A stretch of DNA of 44,409 nucleotides, taken from Pantoea septica (GTDB lineage: Bacteria; Pseudomonadota; Gammaproteobacteria; Enterobacterales; Enterobacteriaceae). A model generated the notes under the pieces. It was not told the origin of the DNA. It saw nothing but the letters and a program-made list of their open reading frames with translations, and made no database searches. Of the stretch, positions 22,298 to 31,386 are shown one piece after another. The stretch is taken from contig NZ_MLJJ01000035.1 in the NCBI RefSeq assembly GCF_002095575.1, positions 1-44,409 of the forward strand, read 5' to 3'. The position numbers and the translations under genes are program-made. Within the stretch, counting starts at the first letter, position 1. Every line of letters begins with the position of its first letter.

Positions 22298-23287
22298 ATG
22301 GTGACGCTTAACAACCCGTTAATTAGCGTAATTGTGCCGGTCTATAATGCCGAAAACTCGATTATTCGCTGCGTTGAAAGCGTGCTGGCGCAGCGGGCGC
22401 CGCGCGTCGAGCTGATTCTGGTGGATGACGGTTCAACCGACAGTTCACCGCTGATACTGGAGAGCTGGAGCGACCATCCTCAGGTGCGCGTGATCACCCA
22501 GCGCAATGCCGGCGTTTCGTCGGCGCGCAACGCCGGCATTGCCGCCTCGCGCGGCACCTATTTGTGCTTCGTCGATGCGGATGATTTTCTGCCCGCCGAC
22601 GCGCTAAGCCTCTGCCTGGCGCTGATGAATGACGAGGTTGGTCTGATTGTCGGCGAGTCACAGCACTTTACGCCGCAGGGGCAGCCGATTGCGCGCGCCT
22701 TTCCGCCCGAGGCGCAGCGCGTGCTCAGCGCCAGCGACGCGGTCAACGATCTGCTCTATTTCCATCCGCGCCACGGCATCTGCGACAAACTCTTTAACGG
22801 CGAGCTGATTCGCGCGCATCAGCTGCGGTTTAACGAACAGATCGCCAATTTCGAGGATCTGCTGTTTGTGATGCAGTATCTCAGTCTGCTCAGTACGCAG
22901 CGGGTTATCTGCATCAACAGCGTGATTTATCACTACGTTGAGTCAGAGAACTCGGCGACGCGCTCGTCGGTGCGCGAAAAGCACTTCTCCTTTGCCCGTT
23001 CATTTAGCGAAATGCAGCGGCTGCTGTCGCGCAGCAACGACAAGTTTTTCTATTTTCTGCTGCTAAAAGTCTCTTCAGCCTATTTATACAAGGCCATCGC
23101 CTCCGGCGAATTTAACGCCGCCTTTATCAACGACCATATTCGGCGCTATCGGAAGGCCTTTAAAGCCTATCTCTCTTCCGGCGTCATCGTTAACGGCTGG
23201 AGTCTCTACTTCACGCTCTTTTTCTGCTCGCCGCGCCTGGTTTCGCAACTGCGCAAGCTGGCGCAAAACGTGGGGCGCGAAGGATAA
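22298..23287 (+). CDS. Family 2 glycosyltransferase (first of two)
   Basis: 329 residues. GT-A fold features are ISVIVPVYNAENSI (residues 9-22), LILVDDGSTDSSP (nucleotide binding), NAGVSSARNAGIAASRG and the metal-binding FVDADDF (DxD-like). The C-terminal part after about residue 250 is basic and aromatic, which suggests membrane association. It transfers a sugar from a nucleotide-sugar to a lipid-linked or growing glycan on the cytoplasmic face; donor and acceptor are unknown. GAGGA precedes the ATG. The stop is 2 bases from the flippase start, so the two are co-translated. Confidence 0.88.
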   Translation: MVTLNNPLISVIVPVYNAENSIIRCVESVLAQRAPRVELILVDDGSTDSSPLILESWSDHPQVRVITQRNAGVSSARNAGIAASRGTYLCFVDADDFLPADALSLCLALMNDEVGLIVGESQHFTPQGQPIARAFPPEAQRVLSASDAVNDLLYFHPRHGICDKLFNGELIRAHQLRFNEQIANFEDLLFVMQYLSLLSTQRVICINSVIYHYVESENSATRSSVREKHFSFARSFSEMQRLLSRSNDKFFYFLLLKVSSAYLYKAIASGEFNAAFINDHIRRYRKAFKAYLSSGVIVNGWSLYFTLFFCSPRLVSQLRKLAQNVGREG

Positions 23288-23289
23288 CC

Positions 23290-24579
23290 ATGAAAGATAA
23301 ACTGAAGAACTCGATGTGGATGATCGCCGAAAAGATCATCGCGGTTTTCGGCCTGATTTTCGTCACCTCTTTTGTGGCGAAATATGTCGGCCCGACCACC
23401 TTCGGCATTATTTCCATTTCCCTGCTGGTATTTCAGTTTTTGCAGACCGTGGCCTATATGGGCAGCGATGTCATCCTGCTGAAACGGCTGTCGCAGAATA
23501 AAGGGTCCGGCATCAGGCTGATGATCTCCGCCTCGGTGCTGATCTTCACGCTCTACCTTGCGCTGGCGTCGGTCGGGATGGCCATCATGCACGAAGAGAT
23601 GAGCTCGCAGGCGCAGATCTTCATTGTCGCTGCGGCCATCGCCTGTCTCTTTTCCGCCATCGATCTGGTGAACGTGTTCAACGAGGCGATGCTGAATGCG
23701 AAGCTGAACGTTATTGCCAACGTCATCGGCTTAACCATCAGTTTGACGATACGCTTCGTTATCTCCAGCTGGGGGCTTGACCCCGCCTGGCTGGCGCTGC
23801 CGATCGTACTGGCGACCTTTATTCCCTTCGTGATTAAGCTGGCGCTTTTCCGCCGCTACGAAGGAGCGGTGCACAGGCCCAACCGTAAGCAGCTTAAAGC
23901 CTACTCACGCTATATGCTGGCCTCCGGCGGCACATTAATCTTCTCGGTGATCGCCGTGGCGCTCTATACGCGCCTCAACCAGTTCAGCGTCAGCTATTTT
24001 CTTGGCGTAAAAGAGGCGGGCGTATTTTCCGTGGCCTTAACCCTCTCCGGCGCCTGGGTTTTTTTGCCCAATGCGCTGCTGGCGTCCTTCTATCCGGCCT
24101 TTTTCTCGGAGCGCGATCCTAAACGCGCCATCGTCAAGATTCAGCAGCTGCATCTGCTGGTGGTCGGCGTTTCGGCGCTGGTCATTGCCGCCGTCGCGCT
24201 GCTGGCGCCGCCTTTTATTCACTACTTTTACGGCCCGGCCTACCAGGATGCGGTCGCGCCCACGGTCTGGCTCTGCCTGGGCGCGATGTTCGGCCTGCTG
24301 AGCAGCGTAATGGATCGCTTTATTATCAAGTACAACGGCTACGCCTATCTGGTGAAAAAAACCTTCTTCGTACTGCTGATTTGCCTGGTTTCTTCCGCCG
24401 TGCTGGTGCCGCTCTATGGGCTAACCGGCGCTGCCTTTAGCGTTATTTTGACCGAGCTGCTCTCATTTACGCTGTTGAATTACTTTTTTGCCGCTCAACC
24501 GATGTTCACTATTCATCGCTCTTTTTTCAGTCCCAAAAAAATATGGTTTTTATTAAACGACGCCAAGACCCTCAGATAG
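23290..24579 (+). CDS. Polysaccharide flippase, Wzx/AmsL-type (MOP superfamily)
   Basis: 429 residues, about 12 hydrophobic segments beginning MWMIAEKIIAVFGLIFVTSF, then YVGPTTFGIISI, the oligosaccharide-flippase N-terminal pattern. It moves undecaprenyl-linked repeat units across the inner membrane. It sits between two GT2 genes with a 2-base gap on the left and 16 on the right, forming a three-gene operon. The Wzy polymerase, initiating transferase and sugar-nucleotide genes are all missing here. It would therefore need to serve a glycan whose other genes lie elsewhere, or a small lipid-linked glycan. Similar to AmsL/CpsL of Erwinia and Pantoea, by recollection. Confidence 0.85.
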   Translation: MKDKLKNSMWMIAEKIIAVFGLIFVTSFVAKYVGPTTFGIISISLLVFQFLQTVAYMGSDVILLKRLSQNKGSGIRLMISASVLIFTLYLALASVGMAIMHEEMSSQAQIFIVAAAIACLFSAIDLVNVFNEAMLNAKLNVIANVIGLTISLTIRFVISSWGLDPAWLALPIVLATFIPFVIKLALFRRYEGAVHRPNRKQLKAYSRYMLASGGTLIFSVIAVALYTRLNQFSVSYFLGVKEAGVFSVALTLSGAWVFLPNALLASFYPAFFSERDPKRAIVKIQQLHLLVVGVSALVIAAVALLAPPFIHYFYGPAYQDAVAPTVWLCLGAMFGLLSSVMDRFIIKYNGYAYLVKKTFFVLLICLVSSAVLVPLYGLTGAAFSVILTELLSFTLLNYFFAAQPMFTIHRSFFSPKKIWFLLNDAKTLR

Positions 24580-24595
24580 TTAAGAGGAATGAAAA

Positions 24596-25591
24596 ATGAT
24601 TCCAGCACCAAAGTTCAGCATTATTATTCCCGCGTGGAATGCGCAAAAAACATTGAGAAGAACCTTGATCAGTGTGCTGCAGCAAACCTGCGATGATTAT
24701 GAAGTGATCGTAGTTAATGACGGCAGCACCGACGGCACCGCCGCGCTGCTGGAGGAGTTTAGCTATCAGCCGACGATCCGCGTTATCAACCAGCCGAACG
24801 GCGGCGTCAGCGCGGCGCGCAATCGCGCGCTGAAGCAGGCGCAAGGGGATTTTATTATTTTCCTCGACGCTGATGACTGGGTGGAGGAGTCTTTCCTCGC
24901 CAGCTTTCAGCAGTCGCTGGATAACAGTCACGGCCGACCGGTGGATTTAATTGTCGGCAACCTGGTGGACGACCGAATCGGCAGCATTCGTAAATATGGC
25001 TATTTTGCGACGCAGGAGATGCCTTATCTGCTGGGCGAGCTAGAGATGAGCGACAATATCGGCTATCTGCACAATAAGTGTTACAGCCGACGGGTGATTG
25101 AGGTGAATAATCTCTATTTCCTCGAGGGGATTTCCATGAGCGAGGATCTGCTCTTCAATCTCAAATATTTCTATAACATCAGCAACTGTCTGGTGATCGA
25201 CAGCGCCGCCTATCACTATGAAAATGTGATGGATTCGCTGTCAAAAAAGCGCGTACAGTACAACGAGCTCAAGGCGCGCAAGCAGTTTCTGACCGGGCTT
25301 TACGACACCATTATGAGTAAATATACGCATCGCGATCTCGACTACTTCCTCAAAGGGGTGTCGAAAAGGGTGCTGGCGCTGGATATGCAGATTGTGACGT
25401 CGATGTACCACGACTCTTTTACGCACAACGAAATCTCGCGCGAAATCAACGAGATCAAGCGCGGAAAATATTCGAAAGGGATTTTTAGTCTGCTGAACCG
25501 AAATGAAAAGCTGAAATATATTATTATGAATTTCAATAGCTTTGCGGCTTACTACTGCCTTTACGCCCTGTATAAGGCGCGTGCATTTTAA
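24596..25591 (+). CDS. Family 2 glycosyltransferase (second of two)
   Basis: 331 residues. GT-A motifs are FSIIIPAWNAQKTLR (residues 7-21), VIVVNDGSTDGTA, NGGVSAARNRAL and IFLDADDW (DxD-like). A later SMSEDLLFN corresponds to the ED catalytic-base segment seen in many capsule GT2 enzymes. Compared with the first GT2, the 3' half is visibly lower in GC with many Lys, Asn and Tyr codons, suggesting a different origin. AGAGGAATGAAAA carries the ribosome site. It is the last gene of the GT2-Wzx-GT2 operon. Confidence 0.87.
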   Translation: MIPAPKFSIIIPAWNAQKTLRRTLISVLQQTCDDYEVIVVNDGSTDGTAALLEEFSYQPTIRVINQPNGGVSAARNRALKQAQGDFIIFLDADDWVEESFLASFQQSLDNSHGRPVDLIVGNLVDDRIGSIRKYGYFATQEMPYLLGELEMSDNIGYLHNKCYSRRVIEVNNLYFLEGISMSEDLLFNLKYFYNISNCLVIDSAAYHYENVMDSLSKKRVQYNELKARKQFLTGLYDTIMSKYTHRDLDYFLKGVSKRVLALDMQIVTSMYHDSFTHNEISREINEIKRGKYSKGIFSLLNRNEKLKYIIMNFNSFAAYYCLYALYKARAF

Positions 25592-25656
25592 TGGATGTGT
25601 TTCATCCGCTACACACGAACAGGTTTGACGTTTCTGTGGTTTACCCGCGCTAATCA

Positions 25657-25686
25657 CATCGGGCGGCCCTTACGGGGCGCCCGATG
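25657..25686. terminator. Bidirectional hairpin between glycosyltransferase and MCP genes
   Basis: CATCGGGCG pairs with CGCCCGATG between converging genes. A U run is absent on both strands, so terminator function is only probable. Confidence 0.5.
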
Positions 25687-25695
25687 CTGAACGGC

Positions 25696-27264
25696 TTACT
25701 GCGCCGGACGCAGCGCGCCGGTTTTAAACACGCTCATCGCCTGCGCCATGCGCTCTGCCTGATCCTGCAGCGCCTGCGACGCGGCGGAGGCTTCCTGCAC
25801 CAGCGCGGCGTTCTGCTGCGTTACCGCTTCCATCTGGGTAATCGCCATATTGATCTCGCTGATGCCGGTGCTCTGCTCGCTGCTGGCAATAGTGATTTCA
25901 CTCATAATGCCGGCCACGCTTTTCACGCTGTTGACGACCTCGCCGATGGTGGAGCCGGCATGAGAAACCAGCTTGCTGCCTTCCTCTACTTTGGCCACCG
26001 AATCTTCAATCAGCAGTTTGATCTCTTTCGCCGCTGAGGCCGAGCGCTGCGCCAGATTGCGCACTTCGCTCGCCACCACGGCGAATCCGCGTCCCTGTTC
26101 GCCCGCGCGTGCCGCTTCGACGGCGGCGTTGAGCGACAGGATGTTGGTCTGGAAGGCGATAGAGTCGATGACGCTGATGATATCGACGATTTTCTTCGAC
26201 GAGAGGGCAATCGCCTCCATCTTCTCAATCACCTGCTCCATCACCACGCCGCCTTCGCGCGCTACCGCTGAGGTGCTCGCGACCAGCTGATTGGCCTCGC
26301 GCGCGTTGTCAGCGTTGTGCTTCACGGTAGAGGTCATCTGCTCCATCGCCGAGGCGGTCTCCTCCAGCGAGCTGGCCTGCTGCTCGGTGCGGGTGGAGAG
26401 ATCCAGGTTGCCGCTGGAGATCTGATTCGAGGCGACGGCGATGGTGTCGGAGCCGGTGCGCACTTCGGTCACAATGCTCAGCAGGTTGTCGTTCATCTGC
26501 TGCAGCGCGCGCATCAGCACGCCGGTTTCGTCGCGGCTGTCGATGGTGATTTTCGAGCTCAGATCGCCGGCGGCGACGCGTTCGGCGACGCCGACCGCTT
26601 CGGTCAACGGACGCACAATGGAGCGGGTCAGATAAACGCCCAGCAGGATTGAGGCAAGGATCGCCAGCGCGGCGCACACCAGCGTAATCATAATCGCCGT
26701 GCTGGCGGCGCTGACAATGCTCTGGCCTTCGCCGCGCAGCTGTGAATCCTGCGAGTTGGCGAATTTCTCCGCGCCCTCAAGGAAGGCGTTCTGGCTGGGC
26801 GTCATGGTTTTTAGCGCGTAGACGCCCGCACTTTCAAAATCGCCGGCTTTGATCAGCGCGATCAGCGCGTTTTTTGCGGTTTCAAACTGCTGACCCGCCT
26901 CAATCAGTCCCTGAATTTTCTTTTTGCCGACGGCGGTAACCTGAATGGCGGCAATGCGGTTCATCGCGGTATTGGTGCGCTGGGTCGCCTCCTCCAGCTG
27001 GCCGTAACGCTTGAGGTTTCGGTCGGGATGCGCAGTGTCGATCACCAGGCCGCGCAGGTATTTAATCTGATCGTTGACGCCGTCGCGCACGTCGAAGGCG
27101 AGGCGCACTTTGACATAGCGGTCGTCGATGATGGCGGAAATACCGCTGTTAATGCTCTGGATTTTGCTGACGGTAGTGAAACCGATGATTACCATCAGCA
27201 CCACCACAATGCCGAAGGCGACGCCGAGCCGGGCGCCGACCTTCATATTTTTTAAACTCCACAT
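25696..27264 (-). CDS. Methyl-accepting chemotaxis protein with four-helix-bundle sensor
   Basis: 522 residues. TM1 is at about 12-32 (LGVAFGIVVVLMVIIGF). The periplasmic ligand domain runs about 33-190 and is helical (4HB_MCP type). TM2 is about 190-212 (IMITLVCAALAILASILLGV), followed by HAMP (SIVRPLTEAVGVAERVAAGDLS) and the signalling tip with the hairpin IDSIAFQTNILSLNAAVEAA RAGEQGRGFAVVA. The C-terminus PAQ lacks the NWETF-type CheR/CheB tether, so it probably depends on other receptors for adaptation. Ligand unknown. The ATG follows GGGAGAACAGAG. A good sigma-28 promoter lies about 120 bases upstream. Confidence 0.93.
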   Translation of the reverse strand: MWSLKNMKVGARLGVAFGIVVVLMVIIGFTTVSKIQSINSGISAIIDDRYVKVRLAFDVRDGVNDQIKYLRGLVIDTAHPDRNLKRYGQLEEATQRTNTAMNRIAAIQVTAVGKKKIQGLIEAGQQFETAKNALIALIKAGDFESAGVYALKTMTPSQNAFLEGAEKFANSQDSQLRGEGQSIVSAASTAIMITLVCAALAILASILLGVYLTRSIVRPLTEAVGVAERVAAGDLSSKITIDSRDETGVLMRALQQMNDNLLSIVTEVRTGSDTIAVASNQISSGNLDLSTRTEQQASSLEETASAMEQMTSTVKHNADNAREANQLVASTSAVAREGGVVMEQVIEKMEAIALSSKKIVDIISVIDSIAFQTNILSLNAAVEAARAGEQGRGFAVVASEVRNLAQRSASAAKEIKLLIEDSVAKVEEGSKLVSHAGSTIGEVVNSVKSVAGIMSEITIASSEQSTGISEINMAITQMEAVTQQNAALVQEASAASQALQDQAERMAQAMSVFKTGALRPAQ

Positions 27265-27677
27265 CTCTGTTCTCCCGCGATGACATCATATGTTGCTGCT
27301 GCAATAGTTAAGTTTTTTAACGCCTGTGCGTGACCAGCCCGGGCCGCCTGATAGCGGTTAAAAATGAGAGCTGGCGCACAGGTTATCGGATGTTTCTGTT
27401 TTGACTTTAATTTTTTCCGGGCTATTTCTGCACAAAAAGCAGGGATAAGGATGGCGGTGAACAGCAATGATTAGTGGCACAAGCGGCCGCCCAGCGGGCG
27501 AGCGCGATAATATTAAGCACGCTAAGCAATCAAATGAAGGCGGGCAGCGTAAGAAGCAGCGAAGGGCGGGCTTGGCCGAGATCGGCAGCGCGCCGCGAGG
27601 CGATCGGCGTGGGCGAACAAAGGGTGAAAAGGAGCGAGGGGACGCGACAAGAAAGAAGATAAAGCTGGGGCAGAAAA
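27265..27677. other. Intergenic region between MCP and cheV
   Basis: About 410 bases. It contains the sigma-28 promoter of the MCP gene (27383-27409) and, from about 27530 to 27665, a purine-rich GA-biased stretch with no coding support. Nothing else recognised. Confidence 0.5.
27383..27409 (-). promoter_or_regulatory. Sigma-28 (FliA) promoter of the MCP gene
   Basis: Reverse strand TAAAGTCA - 11 bases - TCCGATAA, against consensus TAAAGTTT-N11-GCCGATAA: 13 of 16 positions agree with the exact spacer. Confidence 0.78.
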
Positions 27678-27706
27678 GGAACGCGCGACGGGGCGTCGCG
27701 CGTTCC
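27678..27706 (-). terminator. Terminator of cheV
   Basis: On the reverse strand GGAACGCGCGACG and CGTCGCGCGTTCC make a 13-bp stem around CCC, followed by TTTTCTG. Confidence 0.88.
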
Positions 27707-27713
27707 GGGTCTA

Positions 27714-28676
27714 TCAGGGCGCTTTTTCCAGCACGCTGTGGATCACGGCGGATAGTTCGTTGATTTCAAATTTGGCGACGTAGCCATCGGCGCCGACTTT
27801 ACGCACATGATCTTCGTTGGCGCTGCCGGAGAGCGAAGAGTGGATCACCACCGGAATGCGCTTCAGCGTCTCTTCGCGCTTGATGTTGCGCGTCAGGGTA
27901 AAGCCGTCCATTTCCGGCATTTCGAGATCGGTCAGCACCAGCGCGATTTTGTCGTGGATCGACTCGCCCGCCGCCTGCGCAGCCTCGTTCATCTCTTTAA
28001 TCTTCAGCCAGGCCTCAAGCCCGGTGTTGTGCATCAGCGCAGGAATGCCCATGCTCTTCAGGCCCTGCTCCAGCAGCTGACGCGCCACTTTTGAATCTTC
28101 CGCCACGATGGCGACCGCGCCGGGCTTGAGTTTAAAGCTGCGCACGGTCTCCGGCGCCGGCTCAACGCCGCGCACCGAAGGGATAACGTCATAGAGGATC
28201 TGCTCGACGTCGAGCACCATCGCCAGGCTGTTGCTGCCTTTTTCATCGTCGAGGCAGGCGATGCTGGTGATATTGCGGCCGCCGATCCCTTTCTCGGCGG
28301 TATGCACCTGGCTCCAGTCGAGGCGCACGATGTTATCCACCGACTCCACGGCGAAGGCCTGGGTGTTGCGCGCATACTCGGTGACCAGCAGCAGGTTCAG
28401 GCCGGTTTCCGGCGTACAGCCCGCGACCGCCGGCAGATCGATTACCGGGATAAACTGGCCGCGAATATTGGTCATGCCCAGCAGCGGCGAGCGCATGCCG
28501 GCCGCGCGGGTGATGGGCTGCATCGGCACAATTTCGCGCAGCTTGAAGACGTTAATGCCGAACAGTTCCGATTTGCCTTTGGCCTGATCGGTGCCGAGAC
28601 GGAACAGCAGCAGTTCAAAACGGTTCGATAACGCCAGATTCGCTCTTTCATCTATCTCTTTTTGAAAATTATCCAT
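27714..28676 (-). CDS. cheV: Chemotaxis coupling protein CheV (CheW-REC)
   Basis: 320 residues. The N-terminal CheW domain (about 20-165) couples receptors to CheA; segments INVFKLREIV and LLGMTNIRGQFIPVIDLP are typical. The C-terminal receiver domain (about 180-318) has the phosphoacceptor Asp250 in VLTDLEMPEMDG, the switch region VVIHSSLSG and Lys in YVAKFE. CheV proteins are found in Salmonella and Erwiniaceae but not E. coli K-12. A near-perfect sigma-28 promoter lies 55 bases upstream, and the ribosome-site region precedes the ATG. Functionally it belongs with the neighbouring MCP. Confidence 0.95.
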   Translation of the reverse strand: MDNFQKEIDERANLALSNRFELLLFRLGTDQAKGKSELFGINVFKLREIVPMQPITRAAGMRSPLLGMTNIRGQFIPVIDLPAVAGCTPETGLNLLLVTEYARNTQAFAVESVDNIVRLDWSQVHTAEKGIGGRNITSIACLDDEKGSNSLAMVLDVEQILYDVIPSVRGVEPAPETVRSFKLKPGAVAIVAEDSKVARQLLEQGLKSMGIPALMHNTGLEAWLKIKEMNEAAQAAGESIHDKIALVLTDLEMPEMDGFTLTRNIKREETLKRIPVVIHSSLSGSANEDHVRKVGADGYVAKFEINELSAVIHSVLEKAP

Positions 28677-28730
28677 CGTTGCTCTGCCTTGCTGCCGCCT
28701 GTGACGCGGCGAAAGTGAATGATAAGAGCG

Positions 28731-28757
28731 TTATCGGCACGGTTGGCTAAAAAGTGA
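28731..28757 (-). promoter_or_regulatory. Sigma-28 (FliA) promoter of cheV
   Basis: Reverse strand TCACTTTT - 11 bases - GCCGATAA. The -10 is a perfect match (8/8); the -35 agrees at 5 of 8. Confidence 0.75.
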
Positions 28758-28853
28758 GAGGCGGGCGCGCAAATTTGATCGCGCGAGCAGTTAGCTATTC
28801 TTGTGCCAGGCTTAGTGGGTAACAACGGAAAAATTTCACTAAAGGAGCGCACC

Positions 28854-29246
28854 ATGAAAAAAGTCATGACGTTTACGCTGTTGGCCGTTTTGAGTCTGCC
28901 AGCGCTGGCTGAGAAGGGCGGTTTTGAAGCGGGCGCGACGCCGCCGCCGCAGAAAAAACAGGATGCAGGTTATAAAGGTTCAGAGGATACCGGCCAGACC
29001 CACATCAACCAGATCCGCGATTTTCGTCAGGACGGTTACGTCACGCTTGAAGGCTATATCCTGAAGAAGCTGCAGGGCGATAACTACCAGTTCCGTGACA
29101 GCACCGGCACCATCACCATTATCGCGCCGGAGAAAACCTTCGACGGCAAAACCTTTAAAGCGGACGAGCAGGTGCGCGTCAGCGGCCGCGTACACGGCAA
29201 AGGCGAGAAAACGGTGCTGCACGTTACGCAGATCGATCTGCCGTAA
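28854..29246 (+). CDS. Periplasmic OB-fold (BOF/YgiW) stress protein
   Basis: 130 residues with signal peptide (KVMTFTLLAVLSLPALA, cut before EKGG). The mature protein is a small OB-fold domain: ITLxG-type strand YVTLEGYILKKLQGDNYQFR, then TITIIAPEKTFDG and VRVSGRVHGK. This is the bacterial OB-fold (BOF) family of E. coli YgiW and YdeI, linked to peroxide, cadmium and acid tolerance. AGGAG lies 8 bases before the ATG. Which paralogue it corresponds to is not clear, hence no symbol. Confidence 0.85.
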   Translation: MKKVMTFTLLAVLSLPALAEKGGFEAGATPPPQKKQDAGYKGSEDTGQTHINQIRDFRQDGYVTLEGYILKKLQGDNYQFRDSTGTITIIAPEKTFDGKTFKADEQVRVSGRVHGKGEKTVLHVTQIDLP

Positions 29247-29309
29247 CCCTCCGACTCTTTTATTCCCGGCGCGGGCAGGTTAAGGCTCCGCGCCGTTCCA
29301 GCGCGACGC

Positions 29310-30692
29310 TCAGTCCTGCAGCAGAATCGCCCGCACGCTCTTGCCCTTCATTTTTCCCTGCTTCAGCCTGACCAGCGCCGCTTTGGCTTCGCTTGCCGCC
29401 ACGGCGACATAGGCGTGAGTAGGAGTAATATCGATTTTGCCGATCTGGTCGGCGCGGAAGCCCGCGTCGCCGGTCAGCGCGCCAAGGATATCTCCTGGAC
29501 GGATTTTCGCTTTACGGCCGCCGTCGATGCAGAGCGTCATCATGGCAGCGGGTAGCGGCTGCCGCGCGCCTTTTTTCAGCGCGCTTGCCGCCAGCCAGCG
29601 AAGCGGCTGCTGGAGAAAATCTTCCAGCGCATGCGCGCGCGCCATTTCGTCCGCCGCGACAAAGCTTACCGCGCTGCCCTGTTCGCCGGCGCGCCCGGTG
29701 CGGCCGATGCGGTGCACATGCACTTCGGGATCCCACGCCAGCTGATAATTCACCACCATCGCCAGCGCTTTAATATCCAGTCCGCGCGCCGCCACGTCGG
29801 TCGCCACTAATACGCGTCCGCTGCCGTTGGCGAAGCGGATCAGCACGCGTTCGCGATCGCGCTGCTCCAGATCGCCATGCAGCGCCAGCGCGCTGATGTT
29901 CTGCTGGTTGAGCGCGGCGGCGATATCGTCGCACTCGCGTTTGGTATTGCAGAACACCACGCATGAGGCCGGCTGACGCTGCGCCAGCAGCGCCTGCAGC
30001 AGCGGCAGCTTTTCGCTCGGGCTCGCTTCGATAAATTCCTGTTCGATCGCCGGCAGCTCGCTCACCTCTTCGGTGGCGACATGCAGCGCGTCGCGCTGAA
30101 AGCGCGCGCTGAGCGAGGCGATGCTCTCCGGCCAGGTGGCAGAAAAGAGCAGCGTCTGGCGGCTGACGGGCGTAAGCGCAGCCACCGCTTCCATATCGTC
30201 GCGGAACCCCATCTCCAGCATGCGATCCGCCTCGTCGAGCACCAGCGTGTCGAGTTGATCGAGCTTTAGCGTCTCGCGCTTCAGGTGATCGAGGATACGG
30301 CCCGGCGTGCCGACCACGATGTGGGGCGCATGCACCAGCGAGTCGCGCTGCGCGCTGATGGGCTGGCCGCCGCACAGGGTGAGGATTTTAATATTGCGGG
30401 TAAAGCGCGCCAGCTGACGCAGCACGTTGCTGACCTGATCCGCCAGCTCGCGCGTCGGGCAGAGCACCAGCGCCTGAGTAACGTAGCGGCTGCTGTCGAT
30501 ATGCTGCAGCAGGCCAATGCCGAACGCCGCCGTTTTGCCGCTGCCGGTTTTGGCCTGCGCCCGCACGTCGCGTCGCGCCAGGATAGCAGGCAGCGTGGCG
30601 GCCTGAACAGGCGTCATCTCGGTGTAGCCCATATCGGCCAGATTGGCGATCTGGCTGGCGGGAAGATCGGTAAGGGTAGTAAATGCGGTCAC
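29310..30692 (-). CDS. dbpA: ATP-dependent RNA helicase DbpA
   Basis: DEAD-box helicase acting in 50S assembly and activated by helix 92 of 23S rRNA. 460 residues. Motifs in order: Q motif (MTPVQAATLPAIL), AKTGSGKT, PTRELADQV, VLDEADRM (DEAD), SAT, ATDVAARGLD and HRIGRTGRAG. The C-terminal DbpA RNA-binding domain begins near LCIDGGRKAKIRPGDILGAL. The GTG at 30690-30692 was chosen because E. coli DbpA starts MTAFSTL and here VTAFTTL follows; an in-frame ATG 24 codons upstream would add unconserved residues. A GAGG lies 8 bases before the GTG. Confidence 0.95.
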   Translation of the reverse strand: MTAFTTLTDLPASQIANLADMGYTEMTPVQAATLPAILARRDVRAQAKTGSGKTAAFGIGLLQHIDSSRYVTQALVLCPTRELADQVSNVLRQLARFTRNIKILTLCGGQPISAQRDSLVHAPHIVVGTPGRILDHLKRETLKLDQLDTLVLDEADRMLEMGFRDDMEAVAALTPVSRQTLLFSATWPESIASLSARFQRDALHVATEEVSELPAIEQEFIEASPSEKLPLLQALLAQRQPASCVVFCNTKRECDDIAAALNQQNISALALHGDLEQRDRERVLIRFANGSGRVLVATDVAARGLDIKALAMVVNYQLAWDPEVHVHRIGRTGRAGEQGSAVSFVAADEMARAHALEDFLQQPLRWLAASALKKGARQPLPAAMMTLCIDGGRKAKIRPGDILGALTGDAGFRADQIGKIDITPTHAYVAVAASEAKAALVRLKQGKMKGKSVRAILLQD

Positions 30693-31099
30693 GGGCGGCC
30701 TCGGCGGCAAAAGGTGGTCGAAAAATAGCGCGGCAAGTCTGGCAGAATGTGCGTCGCGCGGCAACCTGCGAAAAGGATAACCTGTATGACTGCTTCGCTT
30801 TGCAGGCGTTTAGGAATAACCCGAAGATCGGTGAGAATGGATGTTATCTTCTAATGATTTTACCCGTCGGCAGTCTGTTTGTGCATATCGTGTGGCTTTT
30901 CAAGGCCATTTGAAACTTTATAACTATACGAATAAGAAAATTAATTTCTTTTTGTATCAGATAATTCCCTTTTTTTTACTCCAGAAAAAGAATTAATCAT
31001 TAAATAAAGTCACCAATGCAGCCGATAAAATAATCACCGCAATTGCTTTATATTTAGCGCGCCATACTTCTATTACAACGACAGTTTGAGGGTTCTCCA
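30693..31099 (+). other. AT-rich leader between dbpA and the small regulator-like gene
   Basis: About 400 bases, strongly AT-rich from 30910 onwards (runs of A and T), with no supported gene. It is presumably the promoter region of the 31100 gene and an H-NS-type target. No specific -35/-10 pair is convincing. Confidence 0.45.
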
Positions 31100-31312
31100 T
31101 TGAGTAATATTGCCCAGGGATCACATGAAGAAGTGCTGAAAATCGTTGGCCGCGCGGTGCTTACGCTGCATGTCCATGGTGAAAGCTTATCTGCTGACAA
31201 GGTTGTCTCAATGATCGGCTGCTATGCCGAAAGCGCGGAACAGAACCAGCAGCAGCTGTTCGCGCTGGCGATGGAAATGATGACGGCCCAGAAATGGGCG
31301 AAGAGCGCCTGA
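31100..31312 (+). CDS. Small YmgB/AriR-like protein (tentative)
   Basis: 70 residues starting at TTG 31100 with GAGGG seven bases upstream; a strong terminator follows the stop, so this is a real single-gene unit. All helical: EEVLKIVGRAVLTLHVHGES, SADKVVSMIGCY, then a Gln-rich helix. The pattern of an E-rich first helix, a short loop with a G-polar-S/N turn, then two helices resembles the YcgZ-YmgA-AriR family of small biofilm and acid-resistance regulators. The resemblance is by eye and weak. A second and better candidate is at 39144-39392. Confidence 0.55.
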   Translation: MSNIAQGSHEEVLKIVGRAVLTLHVHGESLSADKVVSMIGCYAESAEQNQQQLFALAMEMMTAQKWAKSA

Positions 31313-31334
31313 CATCATCGTCTCGGTTGAACCA

Positions 31335-31358
31335 AGCCTCCAGTCGGAGGCTTTTTTT
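31335..31358 (+). terminator. Terminator after the small gene
   Basis: AGCCTCC-agtc-GGAGGCT followed by a run of T. Confidence 0.92.
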
Positions 31359-31386
31359 ACGCCTCTCTCTTTCTTCGAACCGCCTT

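Noticed and set aside
27530..27665. Purine-rich stretch with an open frame between MCP and cheV
   Set aside because: Lys/Arg/Gly-biased low-complexity translation, no ribosome site; treated as intergenic.
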